Shown here one piece after another: positions 8,598 through 16,718 of a DNA stretch of 64,000 nucleotides. The stretch covers positions 18,189 through 82,188 of the forward strand of contig NZ_BAGH01000613.1 of the NCBI RefSeq assembly GCF_000308715.1, written 5' to 3'. Position 1 is the stretch's first letter. Each line of letters opens with the position of its first letter. The notes beneath the pieces were generated by a model. It was not told where the DNA came from. It did no database searches and was given only the letters and a program-made list of their open reading frames with translations. Both the position numbers and the translations under genes were made by a program. This DNA is from Nocardia tenerifensis NBRC 101015 (GTDB lineage Bacteria > Actinomycetota > Actinomycetes > Mycobacteriales > Mycobacteriaceae).

Positions 8598-9188
8598 TCA
8601 GTTGTGTTGCAGCACACCCTCGATCAGCGCGGCGACGAGGGTGTTGGCGCTGGCGATGTCGGGGCGGCGGTCGGCGAGCAGGTCGGCGTAGAGAAAGGAC
8701 TCGCCGAGTCGCACCACGGCGTAGGAGAGGTTGTCGAGCTCGACCAGCGGGCGCAGCGACCCCTCGGTCACATCGGCGTCGATGAGTTGCCGCACCGCGG
8801 CGATCATGCGCGGCTGGACCGGGCCGAACGGGTCGGTCAGCACGCGGATCGCCAGCTTGGGTTCCTCGTCGAGCAGTCGGCGCATCCCGGCGTCCGCCGC
8901 GGCCGTCACGCCGTGGTCGGTCACGATGCGGACGCAGCGCAGGGTGCCGGTGCCGTCGCGCAACGCCGTGCCGTAGGCGCGCTGCCAGCGCCTGCTCGCG
9001 CGCGCCAGGCTCTGCCGCGCCAGCCACCACACCGCCTCGCCCATGATCTGCTCGCGCCCACCGGCTTTGCGGAACAGGGTCGCCCGCGAGACGTGCAGCT
9101 CCGCACACAGACTGTTGAGCTCGAGCCGTCGCCCCTGAGCGATGACGCGCGCAGCGTGCGAGTAGACGTCCTCGGTACCAATCGCCAT
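8598..9188 (-). CDS. QsdR-like TetR family transcriptional regulator
   Basis: Regulator of 196 residues. An N-terminal helix-turn-helix (LNSLCAELHVSRATLFRKAG, about 25-44) is followed by GGREQIMGEAVWWLA, the arrangement of QsdR-family TetR proteins. In Rhodococcus, QsdR controls a gamma-lactone/quorum-signal degradation operon. It is the promoter-proximal gene of a TetR-acyl-CoA dehydrogenase unit. It is the best local candidate to bind the twin dyads at 6982 and 10032 (inference). ATG 9188 was chosen; no strong ribosome-binding site precedes it. Confidence 0.82.
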   Translation of the reverse strand: MAIGTEDVYSHAARVIAQGRRLELNSLCAELHVSRATLFRKAGGREQIMGEAVWWLARQSLARASRRWQRAYGTALRDGTGTLRCVRIVTDHGVTAAADAGMRRLLDEEPKLAIRVLTDPFGPVQPRMIAAVRQLIDADVTEGSLRPLVELDNLSYAVVRLGESFLYADLLADRRPDIASANTLVAALIEGVLQHN

Positions 9189-9280
9189 GGTGGTAACCGT
9201 AGGCGGTGGGCGTGCGCGGCCCTGTGCCGCGCGCCGTTCGCCGATCCGCGACCACCGATCCGCTGACCATGCCGTGGGTG

Positions 9281-9940
9281 TCAGGTGTTGAGGGTGGTGA
9301 AGTATTCGATGAAGGCGGGGATCGCGACGGGGGCGGCGGCGTTGAGGGCGCCGGTGAGGGCTCCGCCGGGGGCGAGGGTGGCCGCGCCGATGAGACAGCC
9401 GAGGGCGGGGCCCGCGCCGAGCAGCAGGGCCAGGGGCGCGGTGGCGACGGCTGCGGCGGTGCCGCCGAGGAGGCAGCCGAGGATGCCCGCGCCCGCGGCG
9501 CCGAGGAGGCTGCCGACGCCGACGCCTTTGGCGATGGTGGAGCTCACCCGGTCGACGGCGTCTTGGGCGCGTTCGGCGGAGGGTGGCGCGGCGATCGGTT
9601 TGTATTGTGCGCGTGCGGGATTCAGGTCGGGGGTGAGTCGCGCGGTGTTGCCGTAGACGGTGGCGTCGATGGGGAAGGCGACATCGTCGACGCGTAGTTC
9701 GAGGGGGATGCCGGCCAGCACTTGCCCTGTGGGCGTTCGGATCTGGAGCTGCCCGTCCTCGGCGTGCAGTGTGCCCGGCTGCCCCACGGTGATCACCGCG
9801 GTGTCGCCGTCGAGCTGGGCGAGATAGCGCACGTCCGGGTGGTGCTCGATGCCGGTCGGCTGTGCGGAGGCGGTGGCGGTGAGCGTACTGAGGGCGGCGG
9901 CCGTGGCCGTCGCCGCGAGTACGCGTTGTTTGACGTTCAA
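9281..9940 (-). CDS. Secreted protein of unknown function with a C-terminal glycine-zipper region
   Basis: From a TTG at 9940 the product is 219 residues with an evident signal peptide (MNVKQR, then a hydrophobic stretch ending near TATASA). The mature N-terminal half looks like a beta domain (DVRYLAQLDGDTAVITVG). The C-terminal half is long, hydrophobic and Gly/Ala-rich with several GxxxG steps, able to insert in or associate with the envelope. The promoter at 10051-10080 would start transcription near 10044, which excludes the in-frame ATGs further upstream at 10051 and 10066. ATG 10042 (near-leaderless) is an alternative start. Function not recognised. Confidence 0.7.
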   Translation of the reverse strand: MNVKQRVLAATATAAALSTLTATASAQPTGIEHHPDVRYLAQLDGDTAVITVGQPGTLHAEDGQLQIRTPTGQVLAGIPLELRVDDVAFPIDATVYGNTARLTPDLNPARAQYKPIAAPPSAERAQDAVDRVSSTIAKGVGVGSLLGAAGAGILGCLLGGTAAAVATAPLALLLGAGPALGCLIGAATLAPGGALTGALNAAAPVAIPAFIEYFTTLNT

Positions 9941-10031
9941 AGCGTTGTTCGTCCAATCATGAAGGGAGACTGCGCCTGTGGTGTCCGGCGCATCACGGCC
10001 GATCGGGAGACCGGCGCCGTGTCCGGCTGCC

Positions 10032-10049
10032 GAACTTGACATCGGATTC
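10032..10049. promoter_or_regulatory. Second copy of the 18-bp operator-like dyad
   Basis: The minus strand reads GAATCCGATGTCAAGTTC, matching the dyad at 6982-6999 at 16 of 18 positions. It lies directly downstream of the -10 box of the promoter facing the secreted-protein gene. The same symmetric GAA-N3-GA-N2-TC-N3-TTC core is kept in both. Confidence 0.58.
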
Positions 10050-10050
10050 A

Positions 10051-10080
10051 TGTATAGGCCCGTCACGGGGTGCCCGTCAA
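10051..10080 (-). promoter_or_regulatory. Promoter of the secreted-protein gene
   Basis: On the minus strand TTGACG (10080-10075) is followed after 18 bp by TATACA (10056-10051). The -35, the -10 and the following ATGAA are shared with the promoter at 7001-7031, but the spacers differ, so the likeness is in the signal elements rather than a duplicated block. Confidence 0.58.
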
Positions 10081-10124
10081 GAGCTCACGCGGCATCGCCG
10101 ACCGAGACAAGGCGCGGCATTATG

Positions 10125-10178
10125 TTGCAGAAACTCGAAGAAATCAATGATTGTGAAACAACTCAGCAGAGTGTTTCA
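10125..10178 (+). promoter_or_regulatory. Lipase promoter region with inverted repeat
   Basis: TTGCAG (10125-10130) and ATGATT (10147-10152) form a plausible promoter facing the lipase gene. Just downstream is a perfect 7-bp inverted repeat, TGAAACA at 10154-10160 and TGTTTCA at 10172-10178, with an 11-bp centre. It could bind a regulator near the transcription start; the protein is unknown. Confidence 0.4.
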
Positions 10179-10270
10179 TGGGGTGCATGGTTCACCCGGC
10201 AGGCGCCGGGTTCGAACGCCTCCGCAGGTCGTGCGCCCGCCGCGCGCCGTTTCGATATTCGAGGAGAACA

Positions 10271-11455
10271 ATGATGTGCATCCTCCGCCGGTCACCGAAG
10301 TCGTTCGGGCACCGGCTGGCCATGTCCGCCGTGGCCGGCGTGCTGGCAGCCGGCGCACTGTCCATCCCGGCCGTGTCCCACGCCGACGATCCCCCCGGCC
10401 GCCCCGGCGATGTGATCAGCGCCGTCCCAACGACTTTCGACCTTTTCCCCGGAGTCGCCGCCCCGGTCGACGCGTGGAAGATCCGCTACCGCTCGACCGA
10501 TGCGCTGGGCAACCCGAACGTGGTCTCCGGTGAGATCTTCGTGCCGAGGGACGGCCGATCGGCGACGCGCCCGCTGGTGACCTACGCCGTGGGGACCGTC
10601 GGCATGGGCGATCAGTGCGCGCCCTCGGCCACGGGCGGACCGCGTGACATCGGCCCGATCCTGGAGAAGGGGTGGGCGGTCGCCGTGACCGACTACCCCG
10701 GATTGGGCACTCCGGGCGACCACGTCTATCTGGTCGGCCGCGCCGAGGGCACCGCGGTACTCGACGCCGCGCGGGCCGCGCAACGACTGCCCGAGGCGAA
10801 CGCGCGCGGGGTCGGGCCCGCGTCGCCGGTCGGCATCGTCGGGTACTCCCAAGGCGGCCAGGCGAGTTCGTGGGCGGCCGAGCTGTCCCATGATTACGCG
10901 CCCGAGCTCCAGGTGAAGGCCGTTGCGACCGGCGGCGTTCCGGCCGATATTCTGCGTGACGCACAGCAGAGCAACGGCAATCAGGCCAACCTCGCCGCGT
11001 ACTTCATGATCGCGATCGGTCACGACGCGGCCTACCCGGAGCTGGATCTCGACTCCTATCTGACCGAGCAGGGGCGCGGCTTCGCGCAGCGCATCCGGTC
11101 CGGGTGCGTGGTGGACAATGTGCTCGCCGGTCAAGGTAAGTCGTTGAGCCAGTTGGTGATACGAGATCCGCTCGCCTCTCCGGAGTGGCAGCGGCGTTTG
11201 GCGGAGGACCGCTTGGGCACCCGCGCGCCGCAGTTCCCCGTGTATCTGTTCCACGCGACCAACGACGAGATCGTGTCGTTCGAACTCGGTAAGCAACTGC
11301 GGGCCGACTGGTGCGGATCGGGCGTCTCGGTGGAGTGGCACGCCATTCCGGGAGCCAACCACATCCTCGCCGCGGCGGTGGGCGGCAACGCGGCGCTGGA
11401 CTGGCTCGGGCACCGGCTGGCCGGTCAGCCGACACAGGGCAACTGCGGGAGCTGA
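10271..11455 (+). CDS. Secreted lipase of the LIP (secretory lipase) family
   Basis: Extracellular alpha/beta-hydrolase of 394 residues hydrolysing lipid esters. It has a signal peptide (hydrophobic core about 17-35, ending AVSHADD), the nucleophile elbow GYSQGG, a catalytic aspartate in ATNDEIV and a histidine in GANHILA, as in the LIP family. A pair of cysteines (SGCVVDN and DWCGSG) could form a disulfide. GAGGAG at 10261-10266 supports ATG 10271. It may release acids or lactones from extracellular esters for the neighbouring pathway (inference). Confidence 0.9.
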   Translation: MMCILRRSPKSFGHRLAMSAVAGVLAAGALSIPAVSHADDPPGRPGDVISAVPTTFDLFPGVAAPVDAWKIRYRSTDALGNPNVVSGEIFVPRDGRSATRPLVTYAVGTVGMGDQCAPSATGGPRDIGPILEKGWAVAVTDYPGLGTPGDHVYLVGRAEGTAVLDAARAAQRLPEANARGVGPASPVGIVGYSQGGQASSWAAELSHDYAPELQVKAVATGGVPADILRDAQQSNGNQANLAAYFMIAIGHDAAYPELDLDSYLTEQGRGFAQRIRSGCVVDNVLAGQGKSLSQLVIRDPLASPEWQRRLAEDRLGTRAPQFPVYLFHATNDEIVSFELGKQLRADWCGSGVSVEWHAIPGANHILAAAVGGNAALDWLGHRLAGQPTQGNCGS

Positions 11456-11620
11456 GGGAGCAGGTATGCGATGCCGTTCACCCCCGCGCGCCGCGAGACC
11501 CGTGCGGGCCTTACTGTCGGCGCAGGTTATCGGGTATTTCCCGCTCAGCGGGCCGAGCCGGTCGCGGTGATACCGTGGCCTCAGGTACCTGCCCCGTCGA
11601 CCTACAGTGAGTGATCAGCG

Positions 11621-12262
11621 TTGGTTTCCGAATCCGTTGCGCGCGATACCGCGCCTCGCCGCGTCGCCCCGAGTACCAAGCGCGGCGTGCGCACCCGGTC
11701 GGCGTTGATCACCGCGGCCCGCGAGATCTTCGAGCGCGACGGATACCTCGAGGCCAAGATCTCCGACATCGCCAAGGCGGCCGGCGCCGCGGCGGGCTCG
11801 TTCTACACCTACTTCGACGGCAAGGAGGAGATCTTCGCCGCGGTCGTGGAACAGGTGCAGGACGAGATGGTGCATCCGCACGTGCGCGAGCGCACGGGGG
11901 TCACCGATCCGCGGGAGTTGATCGAGGCGGCCAATCGCGAATACCTGCTCTCCTACAAGCGCAACGCGCGGTTGATGGCGGTGTTCGAAGAGGTGTACCT
12001 GATCAACGAGGAGTTTCGCCGGCTGCGCCTGGAACGCGGGAAGGCCTTCGCCCAGCGCAACGCGAAAATGATTCGGCAGCTGCAGGAGTCGGGCCTGGCC
12101 AGTGCGGAGCTCGATCCCATGATCACGGCCCAGGCGCTGGGCATGATGGTGGGCCGGATGGCCAATCTGGTCTTCGTGCAGCATCAGCGCATCGCGTTCG
12201 AGAAGCTCGTCACCACCGTGACGCAGCTGTGGGTCAACGCGTTGCAGTTGAAGACCGATTGA
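11621..12262 (+). CDS. TetR family transcriptional regulator
   Basis: Regulator of 213 residues from a TTG start. The N-terminal TetR DNA-binding domain covers about 20-75 with helix-turn-helix ISDIAKAAGAAAGSFYTYFDGKEEIF; the ligand domain is all-helical. TACAGT at 11603-11608 fits a -10 box giving a very short leader. It precedes the SDR/APH/acyl-CoA dehydrogenase operon by 264 bp in the same direction, so that operon is a likely target. A weaker version of the 18-bp dyad lies between them at 12338. Confidence 0.9.
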   Translation: MVSESVARDTAPRRVAPSTKRGVRTRSALITAAREIFERDGYLEAKISDIAKAAGAAAGSFYTYFDGKEEIFAAVVEQVQDEMVHPHVRERTGVTDPRELIEAANREYLLSYKRNARLMAVFEEVYLINEEFRRLRLERGKAFAQRNAKMIRQLQESGLASAELDPMITAQALGMMVGRMANLVFVQHQRIAFEKLVTTVTQLWVNALQLKTD

Positions 12263-12337
12263 TCGGTCCACCACAACGCTTCTCCGTCGTACCTGTTCGG
12301 CGGTGAATTGCAGGCATCGCCGGGCGAAGACGAACCC

Positions 12338-12355
12338 GAGATCGATGTCGAATCG
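12338..12355. promoter_or_regulatory. Weaker third match to the dyad, upstream of the SDR/APH operon
   Basis: GAGATCGATGTCGAATCG matches the plus-strand dyad at 6982 at 12 of 18 positions, including the central CGATGTCGA. It lies about 170 bp before the SDR start in the 264-bp gap after the TetR gene. No clear -35/-10 pair is visible beside it, so this is only a candidate. Confidence 0.3.
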
Positions 12356-12526
12356 AGTTTTGTTGTGCCAGAAGCATTTACACGCGATGCATGACACGAG
12401 TCCCAGTGTGCTGCCGGGTCGGCGCGAGACGCGACGTCCGGCTCTCCCGTCATGACCGGCATCCGAATCGCGGTCACCGGCTCGCATGGGCGGACCGGTT
12501 CGCATTCCCTATTCAGGAGGAAATCC

Positions 12527-13288
12527 ATGAGCGAACAGACACAGCGGATCGCGATCGTCACCGGCGCGGCCCGCGGTATCGGCGCGGCGACCGCGCGCAG
12601 GCTCGCCGCCGACGGAATGGCCGTGGCGGTAGTCGATCTGGACGAGGCCGCGTGCAAGCGGGTGTGTGAGGAGATCGAGGCCGCCGGTGGGCGCGGGCTG
12701 GCGGTGGGCGCGGACGTGTCCGACGAGTCCGCGGTGACCGCGGCGGTGGAGCGTGTGGTCGCCGAACTCGGCGCTCCCACAGTGCTTGTCAACAACGCGG
12801 GCATCATTCGCGACAATCTGCTGTTCAAGATGACCGTCGAGGACTGGGACGCCGTGCTGGGCGTGCACCTGCGCGGCGCGTTCCTGTGCACGCGGGCGGT
12901 GCAGGGGCACATGGTGTCTCAGGGGTGGGGGCGCATCGTCAGCCTGTCGAGCACCTCGGCGCTCGGCAACAAGGGCCAAGCCAACTATGCCGCGGCGAAG
13001 GCGGGGATCCAGGGGTTCACCAAGACCCTGGCGCTGGAGTTGGGCAGGTTCGGGGTCACCGCCAATGCCGTCGCGCCCGGGTTCGTCGAGACGGAGATGA
13101 CCAGGGCCACGGCCGAGCGGATGGGCGCCTCGTTCGAGGAGCTGAGAAAGGCTGCCGCCGAACAGATTCCGGTGGGCCGCACCGGGACGCCGGACGATAT
13201 CGCGCACACGGTGTCGTTTCTGGTGAGCGAGGGCGCCGGATTCGTGTCCGGGCAGGTCATGTACGTGGCCGGCGGGCCGAGGAACTAG
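12527..13288 (+). CDS. SDR family oxidoreductase (FabG/PhaB-like)
   Basis: Short-chain dehydrogenase of 253 residues acting on 3-oxoacyl or 3-hydroxyacyl thioesters. It has TGAARGIG, NNAGIIRD, SLSSTSALG, the active-site YAAAK and the PGFVETEMT segment typical of FabG-type acetoacetyl-CoA/3-oxoacyl reductases. AGGAGG at 12515-12520 fixes ATG 12527. It opens a plus-strand operon with the APH-like kinase and two acyl-CoA dehydrogenases, so a beta-oxidation role is more likely than fatty-acid synthesis (inference). Confidence 0.92.
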   Translation: MSEQTQRIAIVTGAARGIGAATARRLAADGMAVAVVDLDEAACKRVCEEIEAAGGRGLAVGADVSDESAVTAAVERVVAELGAPTVLVNNAGIIRDNLLFKMTVEDWDAVLGVHLRGAFLCTRAVQGHMVSQGWGRIVSLSSTSALGNKGQANYAAAKAGIQGFTKTLALELGRFGVTANAVAPGFVETEMTRATAERMGASFEELRKAAAEQIPVGRTGTPDDIAHTVSFLVSEGAGFVSGQVMYVAGGPRN

Positions 13289-13306
13289 AACGGAGCGCGG
13301 CAACCG

Positions 13307-13396
13307 ATGAAGGTTTCACACGTCCGGACTCGACCGGCGAACGTCGAATCGATGGACCGGCTCGTCCGGTGGATCCCCGCGGCGGTGTCTCGATGA
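13307..13396 (+). other. Possible 29-residue coupling ORF before the APH gene
   Basis: ATG 13307 opens 29 codons whose TGA overlaps the ATG of the APH-like gene as ATGA. A GGAG lies 11 bp upstream. The peptide is basic (10 Arg/Lys/His) without recognisable features. Like the mini-ORF at 6007-6045, it may only feed ribosomes to the next gene. Confidence 0.33.
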
Positions 13397-14430
13397 GCGA
13401 GCGAGCGGATACGGATCTGCCTGGGCTGCCACTGGATCGGCTCGCGGCGTGGCTGTCGACGACCCTGCCGGGTCTGTGCGGTGGACCGTTGCGCGGTCGG
13501 GTGATCGCGGGCGGGCGATCCAATCTGACCTACGCGGTGAGCGACGGAACCTCCGAGTGGATCGTGCGGCGGCCGCCGCTGGGTCACGTGCTCGCGACGG
13601 CCCACGATATGGGCCGGGAGTTCCGGGTGATGAGCGCGCTGGCCGTGACCGAGGTTCCGGTGCCGGCCACCTACGCGGTGTGCACCGACAGCGAGGTCCT
13701 GGGCGCACCGTTCTATGTGATGGAATACGTTGCGGGAACGCCTTTTCGGAGTGCGGACGAGCTCGCCGCGCTGGGCGCGGATCGGACGCGGGCCATCTCG
13801 GTCGGCATGGTCGACGCGTTGGCGGCGCTGCACTGCGTAGATCCGGCGACGGTGGGTCTCGCCGACTTCGGGCACCCGCGAGGTTTTCTCGAGCGGCAGG
13901 TGCACCGCTGGAAGAAGCAGCTGGACGCCTCCTACTGCCGGGAGCTGCCCGCGGCCGTCGAGCTGTTCGAGCTGCTCGCCGCACGCCGGCCCGAGCAGTC
14001 CCCGGACGGGATCGTGCACGGCGATTACCGGCTCGACAACATTTTGGTGGATTCCGCGGATCGGGTGGCCGCGATCATCGACTGGGAGATGGCGACCCTG
14101 GGCGATCCGCTCACCGATGTGGCTCTGCTGCTGCTGTATCAGCGTCTCGGTGTGGACGGGATGCCGGGAGTCAGCGCCGTGGCCCTGGCTCCGGGGTTCC
14201 TCACCGAGGACGAACTGCTGGATCGGTATGCGGTGAAGAGCGGCCGCGATCTGGCCGATCTCGGTTTCTATCTCGGGCTGGCGGCGTTCAAACTCGCCGC
14301 GATTCTCGAGGGCATCCATTACCGATACCTGCGCGGCAAAACCGTGGGCCCCGGCTTCGAGAACATCGGGGGCGCGGTCGAACCGATGCTGGCGACCGGG
14401 ATCGCCGCTGTGAAGGAGAACAACCGATGA
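13393..14430 (+). CDS. APH-type phosphotransferase, candidate acyl-CoA kinase (ACAD10/11 and LvaA type)
   Basis: Aminoglycoside-phosphotransferase-fold kinase of 345 residues. It has GGRSNLTY nucleotide loop, RRPPLGHVLATAHDM, the catalytic HGDYRLDN and the metal-binding IIDWEMATLGDP. This subgroup is the one fused to acyl-CoA dehydrogenases in ACAD10/ACAD11 and related to LvaA, which phosphorylates 4-hydroxyacyl-CoA; it is not a typical antibiotic-resistance enzyme. Its stop overlaps the next acyl-CoA dehydrogenase ATG (ATGA), supporting joint action. Substrate chain length is unknown. Confidence 0.88.
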   Translation: MSERADTDLPGLPLDRLAAWLSTTLPGLCGGPLRGRVIAGGRSNLTYAVSDGTSEWIVRRPPLGHVLATAHDMGREFRVMSALAVTEVPVPATYAVCTDSEVLGAPFYVMEYVAGTPFRSADELAALGADRTRAISVGMVDALAALHCVDPATVGLADFGHPRGFLERQVHRWKKQLDASYCRELPAAVELFELLAARRPEQSPDGIVHGDYRLDNILVDSADRVAAIIDWEMATLGDPLTDVALLLLYQRLGVDGMPGVSAVALAPGFLTEDELLDRYAVKSGRDLADLGFYLGLAAFKLAAILEGIHYRYLRGKTVGPGFENIGGAVEPMLATGIAAVKENNR

Positions 14431-15615
14431 CCGAGACGATCCGGGACGAGCTGCGGGAGCTGGTGGCGGCCGTGCTGGCCGAGCACGACCCCGCCACCAC
14501 CGACGCGGTGACGTTTCACCGCGCCCGATTCGACGCGGGCTTGGCCTGGGTGCACTTTCCGGTGGGTTCGGGCGGGCTCGGGGTCGACCGGGAGCTGCAG
14601 CTGTTCGTCGACGCGCTGTTCGACCAGGCGGGCGCGCCCGGTCATCGCGCGGAGCTCAACGATATCGGGCTCGGCATGGCGGCTCCGACGATCCTGGCCT
14701 ACGGCACCGCCGAGCAGCAACGGCGTTATCTGCGACCGCTGTGGACCGGTGAACAGATCTGGTGCCAGCTGTTCAGCGAGCCGGGCGCGGGATCGGATCT
14801 GGCCTCGGTCGCGACCAAAGCCGTTCGCGATGGCGAGGACTGGGATCGTCAACGGCCAGAAGGTGTGGACATCGGTCGCGCACCTGGCCCAGCTCGCGAT
14901 CCTTGTGGCGCGCACCGATCCGAGCCGGCCCAAGCACGCGGGGCTGACCTATTTCATCTGCGATATGTCGGCGCCCGGTGTGGAGGTGCGGCCGCTGCGT
15001 CAGATCACCGGTCAGGCGGAGTTCAACGAGGTGTTCCTCACCGACGTGCGCATCCCGGACGCGCAACGGCTCGGCGACGAGGGGCAAGGCTGGCGGGTCG
15101 CCACGACGACGCTCAACAACGAGCGCGTGTCGATCGGCGGTCGAGCCGTTCCCCGCGACAGCGGGATCCTCGGGGCCGTCGCGCGCACGTGGCGCGAGAA
15201 CCCCGCCAAGCACACCCCCGAACTGCACGACCGTCTGCTGCGGCTGTGGGTCGAGGCCGAGGCGGGGCGTTTGGCGGCGATGAAATTGCGTCAACGGGTG
15301 GCCGGCGGGCAGCCGGGGCCGGAGAGTTCCGCGCTCAAACTGTCCTACGCGCGCGGCAATCAACAGCTGACGGGCCTGGAGCTCGAGCTGCTCGGCGAGG
15401 ACGGTCTGCGCTACGACGACTGGACCATGACCCAGCTGGACCGGCTCGACTTCACCACGCGCAGCGCCGGTTACCGGTTCCTGCGCGCCAAGGGCAACTC
15501 GATCGAGGGCGGCACCTCCGAGATTCTGCGCAATATCGTCGCCGAACGCGTGCTCGGCCTGCCGGTCGAGCCACGCGCGGACAAGGACATCGCCTGGAAG
15601 GACCTGAGCCGATGA
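14427..15615 (+). pseudogene. Acyl-CoA dehydrogenase (FadE) with a +1 frameshift
   Basis: Read from ATG 14427, the N-terminal part is a normal acyl-CoA dehydrogenase (LFSEPGAGSDLASVATKAVR), but after GEDW it leaves the family frame. The next frame resumes exactly with IVNGQKVWTSVAHLA and continues to the stop at 15615, with GNSIEGGTSEILRNIVAERV at its end. One extra G in TGGG at 14841-14844 explains the break. Corrected length is about 395 residues. All other features are intact and both gene borders keep ATGA overlaps, so this is a very recent mutation or a base-calling error. Confidence 0.88.
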
Positions 15616-16718
15616 GTGACATCCTGCTGCTCGACACCGACACCGAGACCTCGCTGCGCGCCACCGTGCGCGGACTGCTCGCGGCGAAATGCGACCCCGG
15701 CGCGGTGGCGCGGGCCTACGAGGGCGATCGCGGGCTGACGTCGGCGCTGTGGACATCGCTCGCCCGCGATCTGGGGCTGGCGGGTCTGCTGATCCCCGAG
15801 GAGCGCGGCGGCGCGGGCGGTTCGGTGCGCGACGCCGCGGTCGTGCTCGAGGAGCTCGGCCGATATGTCGCGCCGGTTCCGTTCCTGACCAGCAGTGTGA
15901 TCGGTGCGACCGTGCTGCTCGCGGGCGACGCCGAGCTGGTCGGCCAGGTGGCGGAGGCGGCGGTGACGGTGGGGCTGCTCGCGCCGTTCACGGCGGCGTG
16001 TGCCGCGGCGGTTCCGCGTTTCGTGCGGGATGCGCGGGGGCGGTTGTCGGGCCGGGTGCGCAGCGTCGCGGGGATACACGAGGCCGATGTGCTCCTCGCG
16101 GTTGTTGAATCCGGAAGCGGCACAGAGGTTTACGCGGTTCCCGCGGCCGCGGCCACGGTGACGCCGGTGATCTCGCTCGACATGACCCGTCAGCTGGCCG
16201 ATGTCGTGCTGGATTCGGTGCCCGGCGAGCTCGTCGTCGCGGCCGAGGCAGGCGATTCGGCGTTGCGGGCGGGGTTCGCGGCGGGGGTGGCATTGCTGGC
16301 CGCCGAGCAGGCCGGGGTGGCGGCGTGGTGTCTGGAGACGACGGTGTCGTATCTGCAGACGCGTCGGCAATTCGGGCGCGTCGTCGGTGGTTTCCAAGCG
16401 CTCAAGCATCGTCTCGCCGACCTGTTCGTCGACGTCGAGAGCGCCACGGCCGCCGCGCGCTATGCGGCGGGCGCGATAGCCGCCTCCGATGCCGACGCCG
16501 AGGTGGGAACCGCGGTGGCGGCGGCCTTCTGCGCCGAGGTCGCGGTCAAGGCGGCCGAGGAGGCGATTCAACTCCACGGCGGTATCGGAATGACGTGGGA
16601 GTATCCGGCGCATCTGTACCTGAAGCGAGCCAAGGCCGATCAGCTCGGGCTGGGCAGTCCCGCTTACCACCGTTCGGTGCTCGCCGACCTGGTCGATCTG
16701 CGGTTGGTGGGTCACTGA
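15612..16718 (+). CDS. Acyl-CoA dehydrogenase (FadE)
   Basis: Acyl-CoA dehydrogenase-fold protein of 368 residues with a divergent, Ala/Val-rich middle domain. The C-terminal domain is clearer: TRRQFGRVVGGFQALKHRLAD and QLHGGIGMTWEYPAHLYLKRA. The middle domain lacks the usual TEPxAGSD stretch, as in partner subunits of actinobacterial heteromeric FadE pairs. It overlaps the frameshifted acyl-CoA dehydrogenase by 4 bases and may form a mixed complex with it (inference). The esterase ATG follows its stop directly. Confidence 0.88.
   Translation: MSDILLLDTDTETSLRATVRGLLAAKCDPGAVARAYEGDRGLTSALWTSLARDLGLAGLLIPEERGGAGGSVRDAAVVLEELGRYVAPVPFLTSSVIGATVLLAGDAELVGQVAEAAVTVGLLAPFTAACAAAVPRFVRDARGRLSGRVRSVAGIHEADVLLAVVESGSGTEVYAVPAAAATVTPVISLDMTRQLADVVLDSVPGELVVAAEAGDSALRAGFAAGVALLAAEQAGVAAWCLETTVSYLQTRRQFGRVVGGFQALKHRLADLFVDVESATAAARYAAGAIAASDADAEVGTAVAAAFCAEVAVKAAEEAIQLHGGIGMTWEYPAHLYLKRAKADQLGLGSPAYHRSVLADLVDLRLVGH

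Noticed and set aside
10200..10225. tRNA-like GGGTTCGAACGC string
   Set aside because: No acceptor stem or cloverleaf could be built around it; it lies in the lipase leader.
13393..14430. Aminoglycoside resistance gene
   Set aside because: The APH fold is present, but motifs and the ATGA link to acyl-CoA dehydrogenases place it with ACAD/LvaA-type kinases, not drug-modifying enzymes.
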